In this document: one piece after another, positions 26,599 through 37,737 of the stretch | How the letters are laid out: each line of letters begins with the position of its first letter | How positions within the stretch are numbered: position 1 is the first letter of the stretch | NCBI GenBank assembly: GCA_022402445.1 | Contig: JAKRSF010000008.1 | Location: forward strand, 558,001-622,000 | Direction of reading: 5' to 3' | DNA: 64,000 nt | Origin: Cyanobacteriota bacterium | GTDB lineage: Bacteria > Cyanobacteriota > Cyanobacteriia > CACIAM-69d | Position numbers and translations under genes: made by a program | Notes under the pieces: generated by a model | The model's input: the letters and a program-made list of their open reading frames with translations, nothing else | The model's database searches: none | Told to the model about the DNA's origin: nothing

Positions 26599-27132
26599 CA
26601 TGGCGAGACTCACTGCGGACTGGATGGGGCTTCGTTTCTAGTGTCCCTTGCCCTACGGAGGATCGGTGGGAAGCCGATCGCCCTGGGCTGCGATCGCAAC
26701 GGGGCCAGGGAATGACCGCGATCGCGCGGCGTCGTAATTCGGGTCACTGGGGATCAAATGCTTCAGGGGCTAGCGATTCAACGGCGGAACCGCTGGCCCA
26801 GTGGCAAATCAGGGCAGCCTAGGACCGGCCGCGATCGGTGACGGGCACTAGGACTTTCCTCAGGGGAAGTGGGGGCGATTCCGGAGGGTTCCTCCGTCGG
26901 CAATCCGTATCGTTTTTGACCGGGTTGGTACGGTTTTATGCGGAACTACGGAGCTCTCCACCTGCGCCGGGATCTGGGCTGTGATCTGGGCTGTGATCTG
27001 GGCTGCGATTTGTGCCGTGATCTGGGCCGCGATCGCGATCGCAGCCTGTGATTTTGTAGCGGCGTTTTTGGCTATTGCGACCGTGGGAATGTCAAAGTAA
27101 ATCACGGGCCTTGGGGGACGCGGATCTTGACC
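26599..27132. other. Intergenic region with 12-bp tandem repeats
   Basis: About 530 bp ahead of the M15 peptidase gene. An 81-residue minus-strand frame (26860-27105) exists, but its centre is only the translated tandem repeat (repeated TAQI/AAQI), so I do not call it. The promoter for the peptidase gene should lie near the right end. Confidence 0.4.
26971..27042. repeat. Six tandem 12-bp units
   Basis: Units of the form GATCTGGGCTGT run from 26971 to 27042: two exact copies, one with a single change, then three progressively diverged, the last merging into HIP1 sequence (GATCGCGATCGC). Confidence 0.8.
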
Positions 27133-29292
27133 ATGGCCCTCCCCACGGCACTGATAAAACCCATGGCCAACCCTTCAGACTATCCTTTCCAGTTCGCCGC
27201 CCAGCGCTGGGGCGTCCACGGTCCGGTCCTTCTGGCCCTCTACGAAGGCAGCAATAACCCAGCCTTTGGGGTGCCCGAGGCGATCGCGGCCCTAGAGGCG
27301 GATGAACGGCGCGCCGCCCTGGCGGACCATTTGGCGGCGGGGGTGCGGCACCGGTGCGATACCCTCGCGCAGCAGGGCTGGACCGGGGCGCGCCTGTGGG
27401 ATACGGCCACCCAACGCTACGGCCGCGATTTGGTCGGTCTGCTGGCCCAGGGCTATGGCGCGACGGTGGGCGATCGCACCCTGGGCTGGGGGCCGTGCGA
27501 GCCGGTGCGCTTCGAGAGTCTCTATCGGCAATATTGCGCCCTGGATTTGGCTACGATGCCCCTCACCAATCCGGCGGCCACCCCCACGATCGCCCAGCCC
27601 CTCACCGCGATCGACTTCTTCGTCCTCGATCGCGCCCTGCTCGACACCATCGAACGGCTCAGCCAGTTCTACCAAGGCATGGCCCACCAGCGCGACGCCC
27701 TCCTCGAAGCGGTGCGGGTTTGGCGCGGCCTCGCCGATCGCGATGCCACCCTAGGCTCCCTCAACATTCCCCGCCTGAACTACACCAACACCCAACTGGA
27801 CGGGGCGCTGCTGCAATTCATCCAGCGCCTGTCCCCCTACTACGGCGGCTTTCCCCACCAGCGCGAGGCCCTGCTCCGCCTCGTGCAGCAGTGGCGACAG
27901 TTGGAATCCCGTCAGGCCGCGATCGCCTCCCTCGCCAGCAGCACCTCCCCCGAAACCACCCAAACGGTCTACGATCTGGCCCTGATCGCCTTCACCCAGC
28001 GCGTCCCGGAATATTTCACCGGCACCGCCGACCAGCGCAATGCCCTGACGGAAACCGTTCGCCTCTGGCGCAAGCTCGACACCCGCAACGCCGCCGCCGT
28101 GAGCCTGGGCATTGACCCGCTCCAGTTCACCAGCGCCGATGACCGGGTGCGCACCGACGCCTTCGCCAAGCTCGATCGCGAACTGGTGGGCTTCCTCAGC
28201 CGCCTCGCCGGAGCCTTCCAGGGCCGTCCCCACGAGCGCGGTGCCCTGCTGCGGCTGGTGCAGCTCTGGCGCGGCCTAGAAACCCAAACGGCGGTGCTGG
28301 GCTCCCTGGAAACGGACCTCAAGGGCATCGACTGGCAGGTGATGATCATCAAGGAACCCACCGCCTTCAAGTTGCGCCCCCTCCAGGCCAGTGCCCTCCC
28401 CAATGGCGAAAAGGTGTTTATGCCCGCCGGGGAATTGTCGCTGATTTCCGCGATCGAGGATGGGATCCACCACCGCATCACGACGGTTGAGCCCATCAAT
28501 AATCGGCGGGAATGGTATGTCTATCGGGGCCATGTGGATTTCCTCACCCCCGCATCCCTGGTGGTCAAGGTCAGTACGCTTTTGAAAACGAAGCCGGTCC
28601 AGTCCACGGCCCTGAAGGGGGAGGAGCGGGTGGCGATCGCGCCGGGGGAAATCGACATTCGCAGCTACGAGAGCGCGGGGGATCATCTGCGGGTGCGGCT
28701 CGTTAAACCCATCGGCGATCGCCTGGATTGGTACGTCTACCAAGGGCACATCGATCTGCTGAATGTGGATGACTATCCGGCTCCGGCGGATCCACCGGCC
28801 CCGGCCCCGACGCCTACTCCAACCCCGACGCCTAGCCCAACTCCAGCCCCTAGTCCGGCCCCGCGCGATCGCGGACGGGCCATCAGCATTCCCGGTCGGG
28901 GCACCGTTTGGACCCGCGATCCGATCATCAGCGGCGGCAATTTCACCTGGGGCGAAGCCACCAAGGACGGCACGCGGATCCCCGTCAGCACCACGATCAC
29001 CAACAACATCGTCAATATGGCCCGCCGCATGGAGGAGGTGCGCCGCCGCCTGGGCAACCGGCCCCTGTTCATCACCAGTTGGTATCGCCCGCCAGCGGTG
29101 AACCGGGCCGTGGGGGGGGCTAGCAATTCGACGCACCTCTACGGCCACGGGGTGGATTTCACGGTGTCGGGCCTGTCGGCGCGGGCGGCCCAGCGCATTC
29201 TGGATCCCTGGTGGCCGGGGGGGCTGGGCTATGGTCCCAATTTCACGCACCTGGATAACCGGGGCTACCGCGCCCGCTGGAATTACAGCTAG
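27133..29292 (+). CDS. Peptidase M15-like protein with internal helical repeats and SH3-like repeats
   Basis: A 719-residue protein in four parts. (1) An N-terminal lysozyme/peptidoglycan-binding-like region (about 1-150; FAAQRWGVHGPVLLALYEGS). (2) Four tandem helical repeats of 55-70 residues (about 160-400), each with an (H/D)QR(D/E/N)AL...RLWR(G/K)L core. (3) Two beta-rich SH3-like repeats (about 400-545), each ending EWYVY(R)GH(V)DFL or DWYVYQGHIDLL. (4) A Pro/Thr linker and a C-terminal M15 domain (SWYRPPAVNRAVGG, STHLYGHGVDF) with the His and Asp of the zinc site. M15 enzymes cleave D-Ala-containing cell-wall peptides. No signal peptide is evident. The start could also be ATG 27163. Confidence 0.82.
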   Translation: MALPTALIKPMANPSDYPFQFAAQRWGVHGPVLLALYEGSNNPAFGVPEAIAALEADERRAALADHLAAGVRHRCDTLAQQGWTGARLWDTATQRYGRDLVGLLAQGYGATVGDRTLGWGPCEPVRFESLYRQYCALDLATMPLTNPAATPTIAQPLTAIDFFVLDRALLDTIERLSQFYQGMAHQRDALLEAVRVWRGLADRDATLGSLNIPRLNYTNTQLDGALLQFIQRLSPYYGGFPHQREALLRLVQQWRQLESRQAAIASLASSTSPETTQTVYDLALIAFTQRVPEYFTGTADQRNALTETVRLWRKLDTRNAAAVSLGIDPLQFTSADDRVRTDAFAKLDRELVGFLSRLAGAFQGRPHERGALLRLVQLWRGLETQTAVLGSLETDLKGIDWQVMIIKEPTAFKLRPLQASALPNGEKVFMPAGELSLISAIEDGIHHRITTVEPINNRREWYVYRGHVDFLTPASLVVKVSTLLKTKPVQSTALKGEERVAIAPGEIDIRSYESAGDHLRVRLVKPIGDRLDWYVYQGHIDLLNVDDYPAPADPPAPAPTPTPTPTPSPTPAPSPAPRDRGRAISIPGRGTVWTRDPIISGGNFTWGEATKDGTRIPVSTTITNNIVNMARRMEEVRRRLGNRPLFITSWYRPPAVNRAVGGASNSTHLYGHGVDFTVSGLSARAAQRILDPWWPGGLGYGPNFTHLDNRGYRARWNYS

Positions 29293-29611
29293 GGCCTGAA
29301 GGGGGGATTGGACCCAAATCTGTACGGTTCTTCAATTCAATAATCTGTGGGCCAATGGTTGGGGGTCGATCAGCTTTCTAAGCCGCGATCGCGACCCCAT
29401 GCCGAACGCACCATCAACGTCAGATCGTACGCGATCGCGTTGATTTGAATGGGAGTGAACGCACCCTATCGGATGTTTTGTTTTTTGTTGATTGTTTTGA
29501 GGGGAGCCATCGACGTCAATCGGGGATTGGGAATCGAGCCATGGGGACGTGAGAGATCCTATGCCATCATGGCTTTTGGGAGATTAATGTTATTGACCTG
29601 GGTTAAGTTTT
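29293..29611. other. Intergenic region upstream of the AddB-like gene
   Basis: About 320 bp without a supported gene. It contains a separated inverted repeat, GGGGTCG (29362-29368) and CGACCCC (29392-29398), that could end the M15 transcript, and a T-rich stretch near 29475-29500 in front of the nuclease gene. Confidence 0.4.
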
Positions 29612-32296
29612 GTGAAAACCCTGTGGGTGACGGAGGATCCGCTGGCGGTGGGCCGCTGGCTGTGGGGTCAGGGGACGTTTGAGCGGGCGGTGACGCCGAC
29701 GGCCCAGGCGGCGCGGGCTTTGGGGGTGCGGCCCTGGCGGCTGGAGCAGGTGGCGAAGGGGCTGCTGGGCGATCGCCGGGAGGTGCCGTTGGTGACGGGG
29801 GCGCGGGCGTGGCGGGCGGCGGTGCAGCGGCATTTGGAACCCCAGGATGTCCATGGGACGGCCCGGTTGGCGCTGCCGATCGCGCGATCGCTGGGCCGGT
29901 GGGGGACGGATTTGCAGGCGCTCCAGACGGGGCCGGAAACTTCCCCCCGGGGTAGGCGGCTGGCCGAGGCGGTGCAGACCTGGCGGCGGACCCTGGAGGG
30001 GCAGCGGTATGTGGATCCGTCATGGCTGCTGTGGGCGGCGGCGGGGGAGGCGGCGGGAGGGGCGGCCCAACAATCACAGTCGCTGCTGGTCTATGGCTAC
30101 TTTGACCTGGGGGCCGATGGGGTGGCGCTGATCGATGTGATCGCGGCTCCGGCCAGTGCGGTGGTGTTGCCTGCGGATGAACCGGTGGCGGCGGGGGCGA
30201 TCGCGGCCTTGAGGGAGCGCGGCTGGCGGGTTGAGACCGTGGCCGGTGTCCCCCAATCGGCCCAGGGGCAGACTCAGGATCAGGCCGTCGATCTGGTCCC
30301 CCCAACCCTGCCTCGGGTTCACCATTTTTCGACCCCCCAGGCGGAGGTGCGCTGGGCGATCGCCTGCGTGAAGGATTGGCTGCTCCAGGGGATCTCACCC
30401 CAGGACATTGCCCTGGTGGCGCGGGATGAGCGGGCCTATGGGGAATGGCTGCTGGAGGCGGCCTGGGAGGCCCAGGTGCCCCTGCGGGTGCTGTTCGAGG
30501 TGCCGGTGGCGGAAACCCAGACGGGGGGCTGGGTGCTGCAATTGCTCAAGGTGGCGGCGGCGAATTTCCCCTGTGAGGAGACCACCCGCCTGCTCCACCA
30601 CCCCTTTTGTCGGCCGCGATCGCTGCCCCTCGGTGACCATGAGGCGTGGCCGGAGGTGCGGCGGCGGCGGCCCCAGGGGCTTGCTGCCTGGGCGGAGTTG
30701 GGCATTCCGCTGGACTTTTTGGCCCTACCCCAGGGACGGCGCGATCGCGCGGCTTGGGTGGGGTGGTTGCAGGGGGCCTGTTCGGCGGTGCGGCTGGGGC
30801 GGGGGGCGCGATCACGGGCGCAGGAGGCGGTGGCCTACCAAAAGCTGATGGGGCACCTGCGGGATCTGGAACAACCCAGTCGGCAAACCCTCACTTTTTC
30901 TGCCTTTTCAGAGGAGTTGCGGGAACTGTTGGCCCTGCTGACGGTGCCCGTGGAGCCGCGCCGGGGGGGCGTGGAGCTGCACCAACCCAAGGCGCTGCAC
31001 GGGGCTAGCTACCGCTATGCGATCGTCCTGGGTATGGCGGAGGGCACCTGTCCCCCCATGCCCAAGGCGGATATTTTCCTTGATGCCTGGGAGCGGAAAC
31101 AACTGCGCCAAAGGGGATTGGCGATTGAGGATGCGATCGCGGTGGCGCGGCAGGAGTGGTTTGATTTTCGGGCCATTCTGCGGGCGGCGGAGGGGGTTTT
31201 TCTCACCTATCCCCGCCTTGTCGGCCAGTCTCCCCAGCGCCCGAGCCCCTATCTCCAGCGGCTGACCTTGGCCCCTGATCCGGTCGAGGCGGATCCACCC
31301 CACCCCGTCATTGCTTCCCGCCAGCAGGCCCGCATCCTTCAGCTTCAGACGGCGGAAAGCTGGCCCAGTGATGATCCGGTGCTCCCCTGGGCGGCGCGGG
31401 CGTGGCGGGTCGAGGGCGATCGCGAGCTGGGTAAACTCACGGAATTTGATGGGGTTCTGGGGGAAGGGTATGGCATCGAACCGCGATCGCGTCTATTCAG
31501 CGCCTCCCAGTTGATTGATTTGGGCCAATGCGAATTCAAATGGTTTGCTAAACACCTCCTCAAGGCGCGGGAGTTTGATGAGGCGGACGATGAATTGAGC
31601 CCCCTCAAGGCCGGTAATATCTATCACCGCGTCCTCGAAAAAGCCCTCAAAACCCATCAATTGACCACCCCGCAAGCTTGCCTAGAACACCTTGACGCCT
31701 TGGTGGATGAAGTGGAGGAGGAGGATCGGCTCGATCAAGTTTTAGGCTGGAGCGCCCGCCGTCCGGAATTTATTAAAATTCTTCAAAACCTAATAAAAAG
31801 TGATCTATTTCTACCGGATGACACCACCGTTCTGGGATGTGAATGGGAATTTTTAGGGGAATATTTGGATCTAAAAATTCAAGGCAAAATAGATCGCATT
31901 GATCATCGTCCCGATGGCCTTGTTTTAATTGACTATAAATCTGGTAAAACGGTCACTGCCCAGGGACCAAAGGATGATCAAGGACGCAGTACGAAGGTGG
32001 ATGTGCAGCTAACGCTCTACGGCCTTGTGGCGGCTCCAGCCATTGCCAAACAATTTGGCCTAGGGGATTCCAATATGGATGCGTTCTACTACAGTATCAA
32101 GGCCGCCGAAGCTATGCAGGCGCAGCGGGATGAGGCGGCCCTTGAAGCCTTGGCGCACCAGGTTAAACGCACCCTAACCACGGGAACCTATGCGGTAAAT
32201 CCCGATCGCGATCGCCATGCCTGTCAATATTGCAGTGGCCATCTCGCCTGCCGTACGGGCGATCGTCTCCAGCAGCGCTACGCTCATCCGGCCTAA
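29612..32296 (+). CDS. addB: AddB-like PD-(D/E)XK nuclease with iron-sulfur Cys pattern
   Basis: An 894-residue protein, upstream partner of a RecB/AddA-like helicase-nuclease. The C-terminal third carries the RecB-type nuclease core: LIDYKSGK (catalytic Asp and Lys) preceded by GKIDRID, in a domain beginning LIDLGQCEFKWF. Four Cys flank the core: C640, then C871, C874 and C880 (C...CxxCx5C), the arrangement that holds a 4Fe-4S cluster in AddB and Cas4. The N-terminal region resembles the inactivated helicase half of AddB. It should act with the next gene to process double-strand breaks for RecA. The start is GTG 29612. Shorter than typical AddB (about 1150 residues). Confidence 0.75.
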   Translation: MKTLWVTEDPLAVGRWLWGQGTFERAVTPTAQAARALGVRPWRLEQVAKGLLGDRREVPLVTGARAWRAAVQRHLEPQDVHGTARLALPIARSLGRWGTDLQALQTGPETSPRGRRLAEAVQTWRRTLEGQRYVDPSWLLWAAAGEAAGGAAQQSQSLLVYGYFDLGADGVALIDVIAAPASAVVLPADEPVAAGAIAALRERGWRVETVAGVPQSAQGQTQDQAVDLVPPTLPRVHHFSTPQAEVRWAIACVKDWLLQGISPQDIALVARDERAYGEWLLEAAWEAQVPLRVLFEVPVAETQTGGWVLQLLKVAAANFPCEETTRLLHHPFCRPRSLPLGDHEAWPEVRRRRPQGLAAWAELGIPLDFLALPQGRRDRAAWVGWLQGACSAVRLGRGARSRAQEAVAYQKLMGHLRDLEQPSRQTLTFSAFSEELRELLALLTVPVEPRRGGVELHQPKALHGASYRYAIVLGMAEGTCPPMPKADIFLDAWERKQLRQRGLAIEDAIAVARQEWFDFRAILRAAEGVFLTYPRLVGQSPQRPSPYLQRLTLAPDPVEADPPHPVIASRQQARILQLQTAESWPSDDPVLPWAARAWRVEGDRELGKLTEFDGVLGEGYGIEPRSRLFSASQLIDLGQCEFKWFAKHLLKAREFDEADDELSPLKAGNIYHRVLEKALKTHQLTTPQACLEHLDALVDEVEEEDRLDQVLGWSARRPEFIKILQNLIKSDLFLPDDTTVLGCEWEFLGEYLDLKIQGKIDRIDHRPDGLVLIDYKSGKTVTAQGPKDDQGRSTKVDVQLTLYGLVAAPAIAKQFGLGDSNMDAFYYSIKAAEAMQAQRDEAALEALAHQVKRTLTTGTYAVNPDRDRHACQYCSGHLACRTGDRLQQRYAHPA

Positions 32297-32428
32297 ATCC
32301 AGATGCAGGGCATTAGGAAGATAAAAATATTGAAAATTTAATGGTGGAAAAGCGTCCTATTAATCTTGAGGAAAACAGCTAAATAGCCTATCAATTCGCC
32401 AGCCATTAATTGCGCCCTGATCCATTCC

Positions 32429-35400
32429 ATGACTGCCACCACTGCCCCCCATTTGAGCCCCCTAACCGATGAGCAGCGCGCCGCCGCCCATGCTCCCCAT
32501 AGCGTCGCCGTCACGGCCGGGGCGGGCACGGGCAAAACCCATATGTTGGCGGAACGGTATCTATTTCACCTGACGGATTTGAACCTATCTCCCCTCAATT
32601 TGGTGGCGGTCACCTTCACTAATGATGCGGCGGCGGAGTTGCGATCGCGGATTCGTCGTCAGGTGGCCCATCGGTTTGGCCTCGATAGTGATGAGGTGGC
32701 CGAAGTGGATGCGGCTCAAATTTCCACCTTTCATAACCTGGCCGCGCGCATTTGCAGAGAGCAGGCGGATGTCCTAGAAATTCCGCCGGACTTTAAGATT
32801 CTAGAGGACATTGAAGGCCGACTTTGGTATCAGGAACAGCTCAATCTTGGTTTCCATCAATTGCATCAGGTTCATCCTGAAGTTTACGAGATCTTTGGCT
32901 ATACGCGCCTGCAATCGCTTCTGGAGATACTTTTGCAGGATCCCCTCAAGGCAAGGCAAGCCTTTCGCTGTACCCAAGATGATTGGCTAAAGAGCCTTAA
33001 GGAATTACAGGATCAGGAAGTCAAAGAGCTCTTGGAAAATGAAGTTTGGCAAGATGCATTTCAGATCCTTGAAAGTCATCAGCCCACACGTGTCGATAAG
33101 CTAGAGGATTATTGTAGGCTGGCCTTTCAGGGACGAGACTATATCCTCATAGGTCAATATGGAGAGGCGGTGACCGCGATCGCGGCAATCAAAATCAACT
33201 GCGGCGTTGCCAAAAGCTGGGGCTCCAAGGAAATTCTAGAGACCGTTAAACAAGCTCTCACACGCCTCAGGGCATTATTCAAACGCGAAAAATCCTCTGG
33301 TTTGACAGAATTAGGAGAACTCTTAATCCTCAGCCCCAACGAATTCGATCAGCGGCAGAAAGATCAGAGGCGACATTTGCGAACCGCCTTTGAATTCATG
33401 ATGACCTTTTTGGATCAGGCCAAGAAGGCAGAAAAAATTCTTGAATTTAACGATTTAGAACGCTATGCCCTCCAGGCTTTGAAATCCGAGGATATTCTCG
33501 AGTATTATCAACGGCGTTGGCGGGCATTTTTAGTCGATGAATTTCAAGACACCAACTCCGTCCAGGGGGAGCTATTGGAACGGCTGACGAAAAGGGCAAT
33601 CTTGACCATTGTGGGGGACGATAAGCAGGCGATCTATGGGTTTCGGGGCGGCGATGTCAATGTTTTTCGTCAATGGCGTGATCACATTATTCAAGCTGGA
33701 AAAGCGCAGGGCCAACGGGCGGGAGTTAGTCTAACCCTGAGTTTTCGATCCCACCAGAAGCTTGTGGAGACCACCAACCAAGTTTTTCGACCTATCCTCA
33801 AGGATTTACATCAGGATTTGCGCAGCATTCGTTCAGCCCCAGAACATGAAAATCCTGTTGAATTTCACTACTTAGATTTAGAGAGCTGTGCCCTGCCGGA
33901 GGGCCAAGCAACTCGGAAATCTGAGTTGGGACAACCCCTAGAGGCCCACTGGCTAGCGGACACAATTCAAGCCCTCAAGGAAAATTCCTTTGACTGGCGA
34001 GATATGGTGATTCTAGGACGCACCTGGGATGATTTAGTGGCCTATGAACAAGCGCTCAAACGACGCAATATTCCCACCTATTTGGCTCGATCTAGCAACC
34101 TATTAGAATCCCGCGAGGCCCTCGATGCGATCGCCCTCCTGAGATTTATTGCGGATCCACGCGATAACTTGGCGTTAATTTCTCTACTGCGCAGCCCGTT
34201 TTTTGCCGTGAGCGATCGCGCCCTTTATGATGCCCACCAGCGAATTCAGGGGCAATTATCGAAGAATTTAGATCAACATAATCGCTTCTTGATCTGGTGG
34301 GATCGACTCAAGGGTGGGTTGATCGTTGATCTAAAAATTAACTCGACCCTTTTGCTTGAACAGGATGGAATACAACCCGTAGAAGAACTAGCCTTAGGTC
34401 GCGCCATCGTAATCTTGAAAAATCTGCTGAAGCAACGCTATCAATTATCCCCCACTCAGCTTTTACAGTTGGCGGATCAGGAAACGGGCTACACCGCCGC
34501 GATCGCCAACTTAAATGATGCCCAGCAGCGCCTAACCCACTGGCGAGGGTTCCATGAACTGGTGCGTCAACTCCAGGGCCATAGCCGCAGCCCGTTTGCG
34601 GTGGTTCGCACCCTCAAGGCGTTAATGGCACAGTCCTCTAATATGCCGGGGGAAAGCTCAAAAAATCAGATTCCGACGCCCCCCCTAGAGGCGGGAAATG
34701 TGGTGATGTTGCAGACGCTCCACGGTTCTAAGGGGTTAGAGTGGCCTGTCGTATTTTTGCCGGATCTGACTAAGGAAAGAAAATCCCAAGCTCATCCGAT
34801 TTTCATTGACGAACATTTGGGAATTGCGTGGAAGGAACATGGTGAACTATTGGTAGAGGCGTCGGAGATAGGCGATGAACCAGCCCAAGATCCAGCAATT
34901 TCTGGAGAAGGGACGAGGGCCAAAGGTTCTAAGTCCAAAGGAACTGGCCAATCTTGTCACTATCGCTTTCTAAAATTATTGAAGATCAGGGCAGAGGCTG
35001 AGGAGCTAAAGCGACTTTATTATGTGGGCTTCACCCGCGCCCGCGATCGCCTATACGCCAGCAGCCAAATGCCCCAAAAGGCGAACACGGCCCTTGAATT
35101 CCTAAAGCCCGCCTTGGAATCAGCCAATGTTAGTGCTTCAATCATCAATCCTGATCTAAGTGCCCTTGAGTCTGGCTTAACAAAACCAGAATTTGCGCCA
35201 CCTCTCCCACTCAAAAAACTAAAATTTAATCCACGGGCCATCGGATCAGGGTTGACGGATATTCCCGTAGTCGGCCTTGGCATCTATGCCCAGTGCCCCC
35301 AATGGTTTGAATATCAAATTATTGAAAATCGACCGTGGCAGAATGAGCTAGAGTTGCTCGATTTTGATTCCTCCATAGCTGAAAATTCAAGAAATGGAGC

Positions 35401-36142
35401 TTCATTGAACGGTGTTAATCAAGTCGATTACGATGATTCTGCCATAGTTCTTGATGAATTTGAAGATTTGCTAGACTTTGGCAATTTAGGGGAATTGGAC
35501 AGCGCCTCCATTAGTTTAGATCGCCTACCCATTGATGAGCCTGCGCGATCGCGGGAGGCTCGCAAAATTGGCCTCTTAGTACACCTGGCCCTTGAGCACG
35601 AATGTCGAACGGTTGAAGCACTAGAAATCAAGGCCAAACAGCGCCGCATGGGAGCTAGTCCAACGGAACTTGACGCCGCGATCGCCCTGGCGGAAAATTT
35701 TTGGAAAACTCCCCTCTATGGCCCCTTTTGGCAACCATTTCAAGGGCTAAATCTAGAAGAAATGATTCAGCGAGAAGTACCCCTAACCCTAACCCTAGGT
35801 TCCCTACAGTTAGTGGGTATTGCAGATTATGTTGGCCCTGATTTTGTATTAGATTTCAAGACCGGCGATCGCCACCCGGAACATGATTTTCAGGTGTGGG
35901 CCTATGCCCGAGCCCTCGGCCGCGATCGCGCCGTTCTCGCCTATTTGAAAAACCAGACCCTAGAGGAATTGAGCGCCGATCGCCAAAACGCCCTAGCCCA
36001 GGAGGCACAACACCTCGCCGCAGGCATCAGTCAAGGGAATTTTGCCCCCAAAACCGACCCCCAGCGCTGCCCCACCTGCCCCTACCTAGACCTTTGTGAG
36101 GCGGGCCAGGACGCGATCGCCCCCCTGACCCCATCCCCATAA
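32429..36142 (+). CDS. addA: UvrD/RecB-family helicase-nuclease (AddA-like) with iron-sulfur Cys pattern
   Basis: A 1237-residue SF1A helicase fused to a RecB-type nuclease. Helicase motifs in order: TAGAGTGKT (Walker A), [15 protein letters not shown] (Ia), LVDEFQDTN (II), [15 protein letters not shown] (III), LSFRSHQ (IV), [16 protein letters not shown] (V), [12 protein letters not shown] (VI). The nuclease core is VLDFKTGDR, with [10 protein letters not shown]. Unusually, it too has C956 followed by C1214, C1217 and C1223 (C...CxxCx5C), a pattern normally found in the AddB subunit. It follows the AddB-like gene by 132 bp. The middle of the gene is AT-richer than its neighbours but still contains HIP1 sites. 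Expected role: processing of DNA ends for recombination. Confidence 0.85.
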   Translation: MTATTAPHLSPLTDEQRAAAHAPHSVAVTAGAGTGKTHMLAERYLFHLTDLNLSPLNLVAVTFTNDAAAELRSRIRRQVAHRFGLDSDEVAEVDAAQISTFHNLAARICREQADVLEIPPDFKILEDIEGRLWYQEQLNLGFHQLHQVHPEVYEIFGYTRLQSLLEILLQDPLKARQAFRCTQDDWLKSLKELQDQEVKELLENEVWQDAFQILESHQPTRVDKLEDYCRLAFQGRDYILIGQYGEAVTAIAAIKINCGVAKSWGSKEILETVKQALTRLRALFKREKSSGLTELGELLILSPNEFDQRQKDQRRHLRTAFEFMMTFLDQAKKAEKILEFNDLERYALQALKSEDILEYYQRRWRAFLVDEFQDTNSVQGELLERLTKRAILTIVGDDKQAIYGFRGGDVNVFRQWRDHIIQAGKAQGQRAGVSLTLSFRSHQKLVETTNQVFRPILKDLHQDLRSIRSAPEHENPVEFHYLDLESCALPEGQATRKSELGQPLEAHWLADTIQALKENSFDWRDMVILGRTWDDLVAYEQALKRRNIPTYLARSSNLLESREALDAIALLRFIADPRDNLALISLLRSPFFAVSDRALYDAHQRIQGQLSKNLDQHNRFLIWWDRLKGGLIVDLKINSTLLLEQDGIQPVEELALGRAIVILKNLLKQRYQLSPTQLLQLADQETGYTAAIANLNDAQQRLTHWRGFHELVRQLQGHSRSPFAVVRTLKALMAQSSNMPGESSKNQIPTPPLEAGNVVMLQTLHGSKGLEWPVVFLPDLTKERKSQAHPIFIDEHLGIAWKEHGELLVEASEIGDEPAQDPAISGEGTRAKGSKSKGTGQSCHYRFLKLLKIRAEAEELKRLYYVGFTRARDRLYASSQMPQKANTALEFLKPALESANVSASIINPDLSALESGLTKPEFAPPLPLKKLKFNPRAIGSGLTDIPVVGLGIYAQCPQWFEYQIIENRPWQNELELLDFDSSIAENSRNGASLNGVNQVDYDDSAIVLDEFEDLLDFGNLGELDSASISLDRLPIDEPARSREARKIGLLVHLALEHECRTVEALEIKAKQRRMGASPTELDAAIALAENFWKTPLYGPFWQPFQGLNLEEMIQREVPLTLTLGSLQLVGIADYVGPDFVLDFKTGDRHPEHDFQVWAYARALGRDRAVLAYLKNQTLEELSADRQNALAQEAQHLAAGISQGNFAPKTDPQRCPTCPYLDLCEAGQDAIAPLTPSP

Positions 36143-36246
36143 CCCCTCCACCGGAGCATGAACTGATCGGCAGATCGATGGACCGCCGAAACCGATACAC
36201 TAGGCGAGCTGACCTTGATCGATGCCCCATCGCCAGGAGTGACCCC

Positions 36247-37689
36247 GTGACCGGGACCGGAAGCACCATCGCCGCGATCGCCACCGCCATTGTTCCCCAG
36301 CAGGGGAGCGTGGGCATTGTACGGCTGTCGGGACCAGACTCCTGGGCGATCGCGCGCCGCCTGTTCATCGCCCCCGGCCGCCAACCCTGGGAGAGCCACC
36401 GCATTCTCTATGGTTACATTTGTGACCCAGCCAGCGGAGACACCATCGACGAGGCCCTCCTGCTACTGATGGCCGCCCCCCGCAGTTTCACCCGCGAAGA
36501 CGTGGTGGAGTTCCACTGCCACGGCGGCATTGTACCGGTTCAGCAGATTCTCAGCCTCTGTTTAGATCACGGGGCTCGCCTCGCTAAAGCAGGGGAGTTT
36601 AGTTTGCGAGCTTTTTTGAATGGGCGCATTGATCTCACACAGGCAGAAAGCATTCAGGATCTTGTGGCCGCCCAGTCCACCGAAGCCGCCCGCAGCGCCC
36701 TAGCGGGCCTCCAGGGAAAGCTCGCCGCCCCCATCCGTCGGCTGCGCCAGGACTGCATTGGGGTGTTGGCGGAAATCGAGGCGCGCATTGACTTTGAGGA
36801 CGATTTGCCGCCCCTGGATGAACCGGCCCTTCTGGCGAACCTGGGGCGCATTGCCACCGAACTGGAGCGCCTGCGCAACACGGCCGCTCGCGGTGAACTC
36901 CTGCGCAGCGGCCTCAAGGTCGCCATTATTGGCCGCCCCAATGTGGGTAAATCCAGTCTGCTCAATGCCTGGAGCCAGAGCGATCGCGCGATCGTCACGG
37001 ACCTACCGGGCACCACCCGTGACGTGGTGGAATCCCAGCTTGTGGTGGGCGGCATCCCCATCCAGGTGCTCGACACCGCCGGGATCCGCGAAACGGCCGA
37101 TCAGGTGGAACGCATTGGCGTCGAGCGATCGCGCCGCGCCGCCCAACGGGCCGATCTCCTGCTATTTGTGATTGATGCCGTCGCGGGCTGGACCGACGGA
37201 GATCGTGAGATTTTTGAGCACCTTCGTGAATCCCTCGGGGACGGCGATCGCCCCGAAGCCCCTCCCAAGCCCATCCTTTTGGTGGCCAATAAAATCGATC
37301 TGCTCGGGGGCCGTGATCGCCCCGAAATCCCCGAAGAGTTCCATGCGCCCCCCCACTTTCAGGGGGTAGTGGCCACCGCCGCTGCCGCCCCGGACCCACG
37401 CGATCGCGGTATTGACCGCCTTGAAACCGCCCTCATTGAATTGATTCACCGCGATCGCCTCGCAGCCGCCGACCTCGATCTCGCCATCAACCAGCGCCAA
37501 GCGGAAGCCATCCAGCGGGCTCACTGGGCGATCATCCGAGTCCAGACCACCGTTAGCCAGCACCTGCCCCTAGACTTTTGGACCATCGACCTGCGGGACG
37601 CCATCAGCGCCCTCGGCGAAATCACCGGCGACGACCTCACCGAATCCATCCTGGAGCGCATCTTCAGCCAGTTTTGCATCGGCAAATAG
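36247..37689 (+). CDS. mnmE: tRNA-modification GTPase MnmE
   Basis: With MnmG it forms the 5-carboxymethylaminomethyl (or aminomethyl) group on U34 of several tRNAs. The 480-residue protein has the formyl-THF-binding N-terminal domain, a central helical domain, an inserted G domain ([27 protein letters not shown]) and the conserved C-terminal FCIGK with its essential Cys. GTG 36247 gives the family-typical start [13 protein letters not shown]; an in-frame ATG at 36178 adds an unrelated Arg-rich extension. MnmH, encoded at 23 kb, modifies position 2 of the same base. Confidence 0.95.
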   Translation: MTGTGSTIAAIATAIVPQQGSVGIVRLSGPDSWAIARRLFIAPGRQPWESHRILYGYICDPASGDTIDEALLLLMAAPRSFTREDVVEFHCHGGIVPVQQILSLCLDHGARLAKAGEFSLRAFLNGRIDLTQAESIQDLVAAQSTEAARSALAGLQGKLAAPIRRLRQDCIGVLAEIEARIDFEDDLPPLDEPALLANLGRIATELERLRNTAARGELLRSGLKVAIIGRPNVGKSSLLNAWSQSDRAIVTDLPGTTRDVVESQLVVGGIPIQVLDTAGIRETADQVERIGVERSRRAAQRADLLLFVIDAVAGWTDGDREIFEHLRESLGDGDRPEAPPKPILLVANKIDLLGGRDRPEIPEEFHAPPHFQGVVATAAAAPDPRDRGIDRLETALIELIHRDRLAAADLDLAINQRQAEAIQRAHWAIIRVQTTVSQHLPLDFWTIDLRDAISALGEITGDDLTESILERIFSQFCIGK

Positions 37690-37737
37690 GGCATCCAGCG
37701 GGACAGCACCGCGATCGCGATCGCGATCCCCATCGTC

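Noticed and set aside
26860-27105. 81-residue minus-strand frame
   Set aside because: Its core is only the translated 12-bp tandem repeat.
32429-36142. Horizontal transfer of the AddA-like gene because of its AT-richer middle
   Set aside because: HIP1 sites occur within the gene and its partner upstream is GC-rich and native in style, so composition alone does not support transfer.
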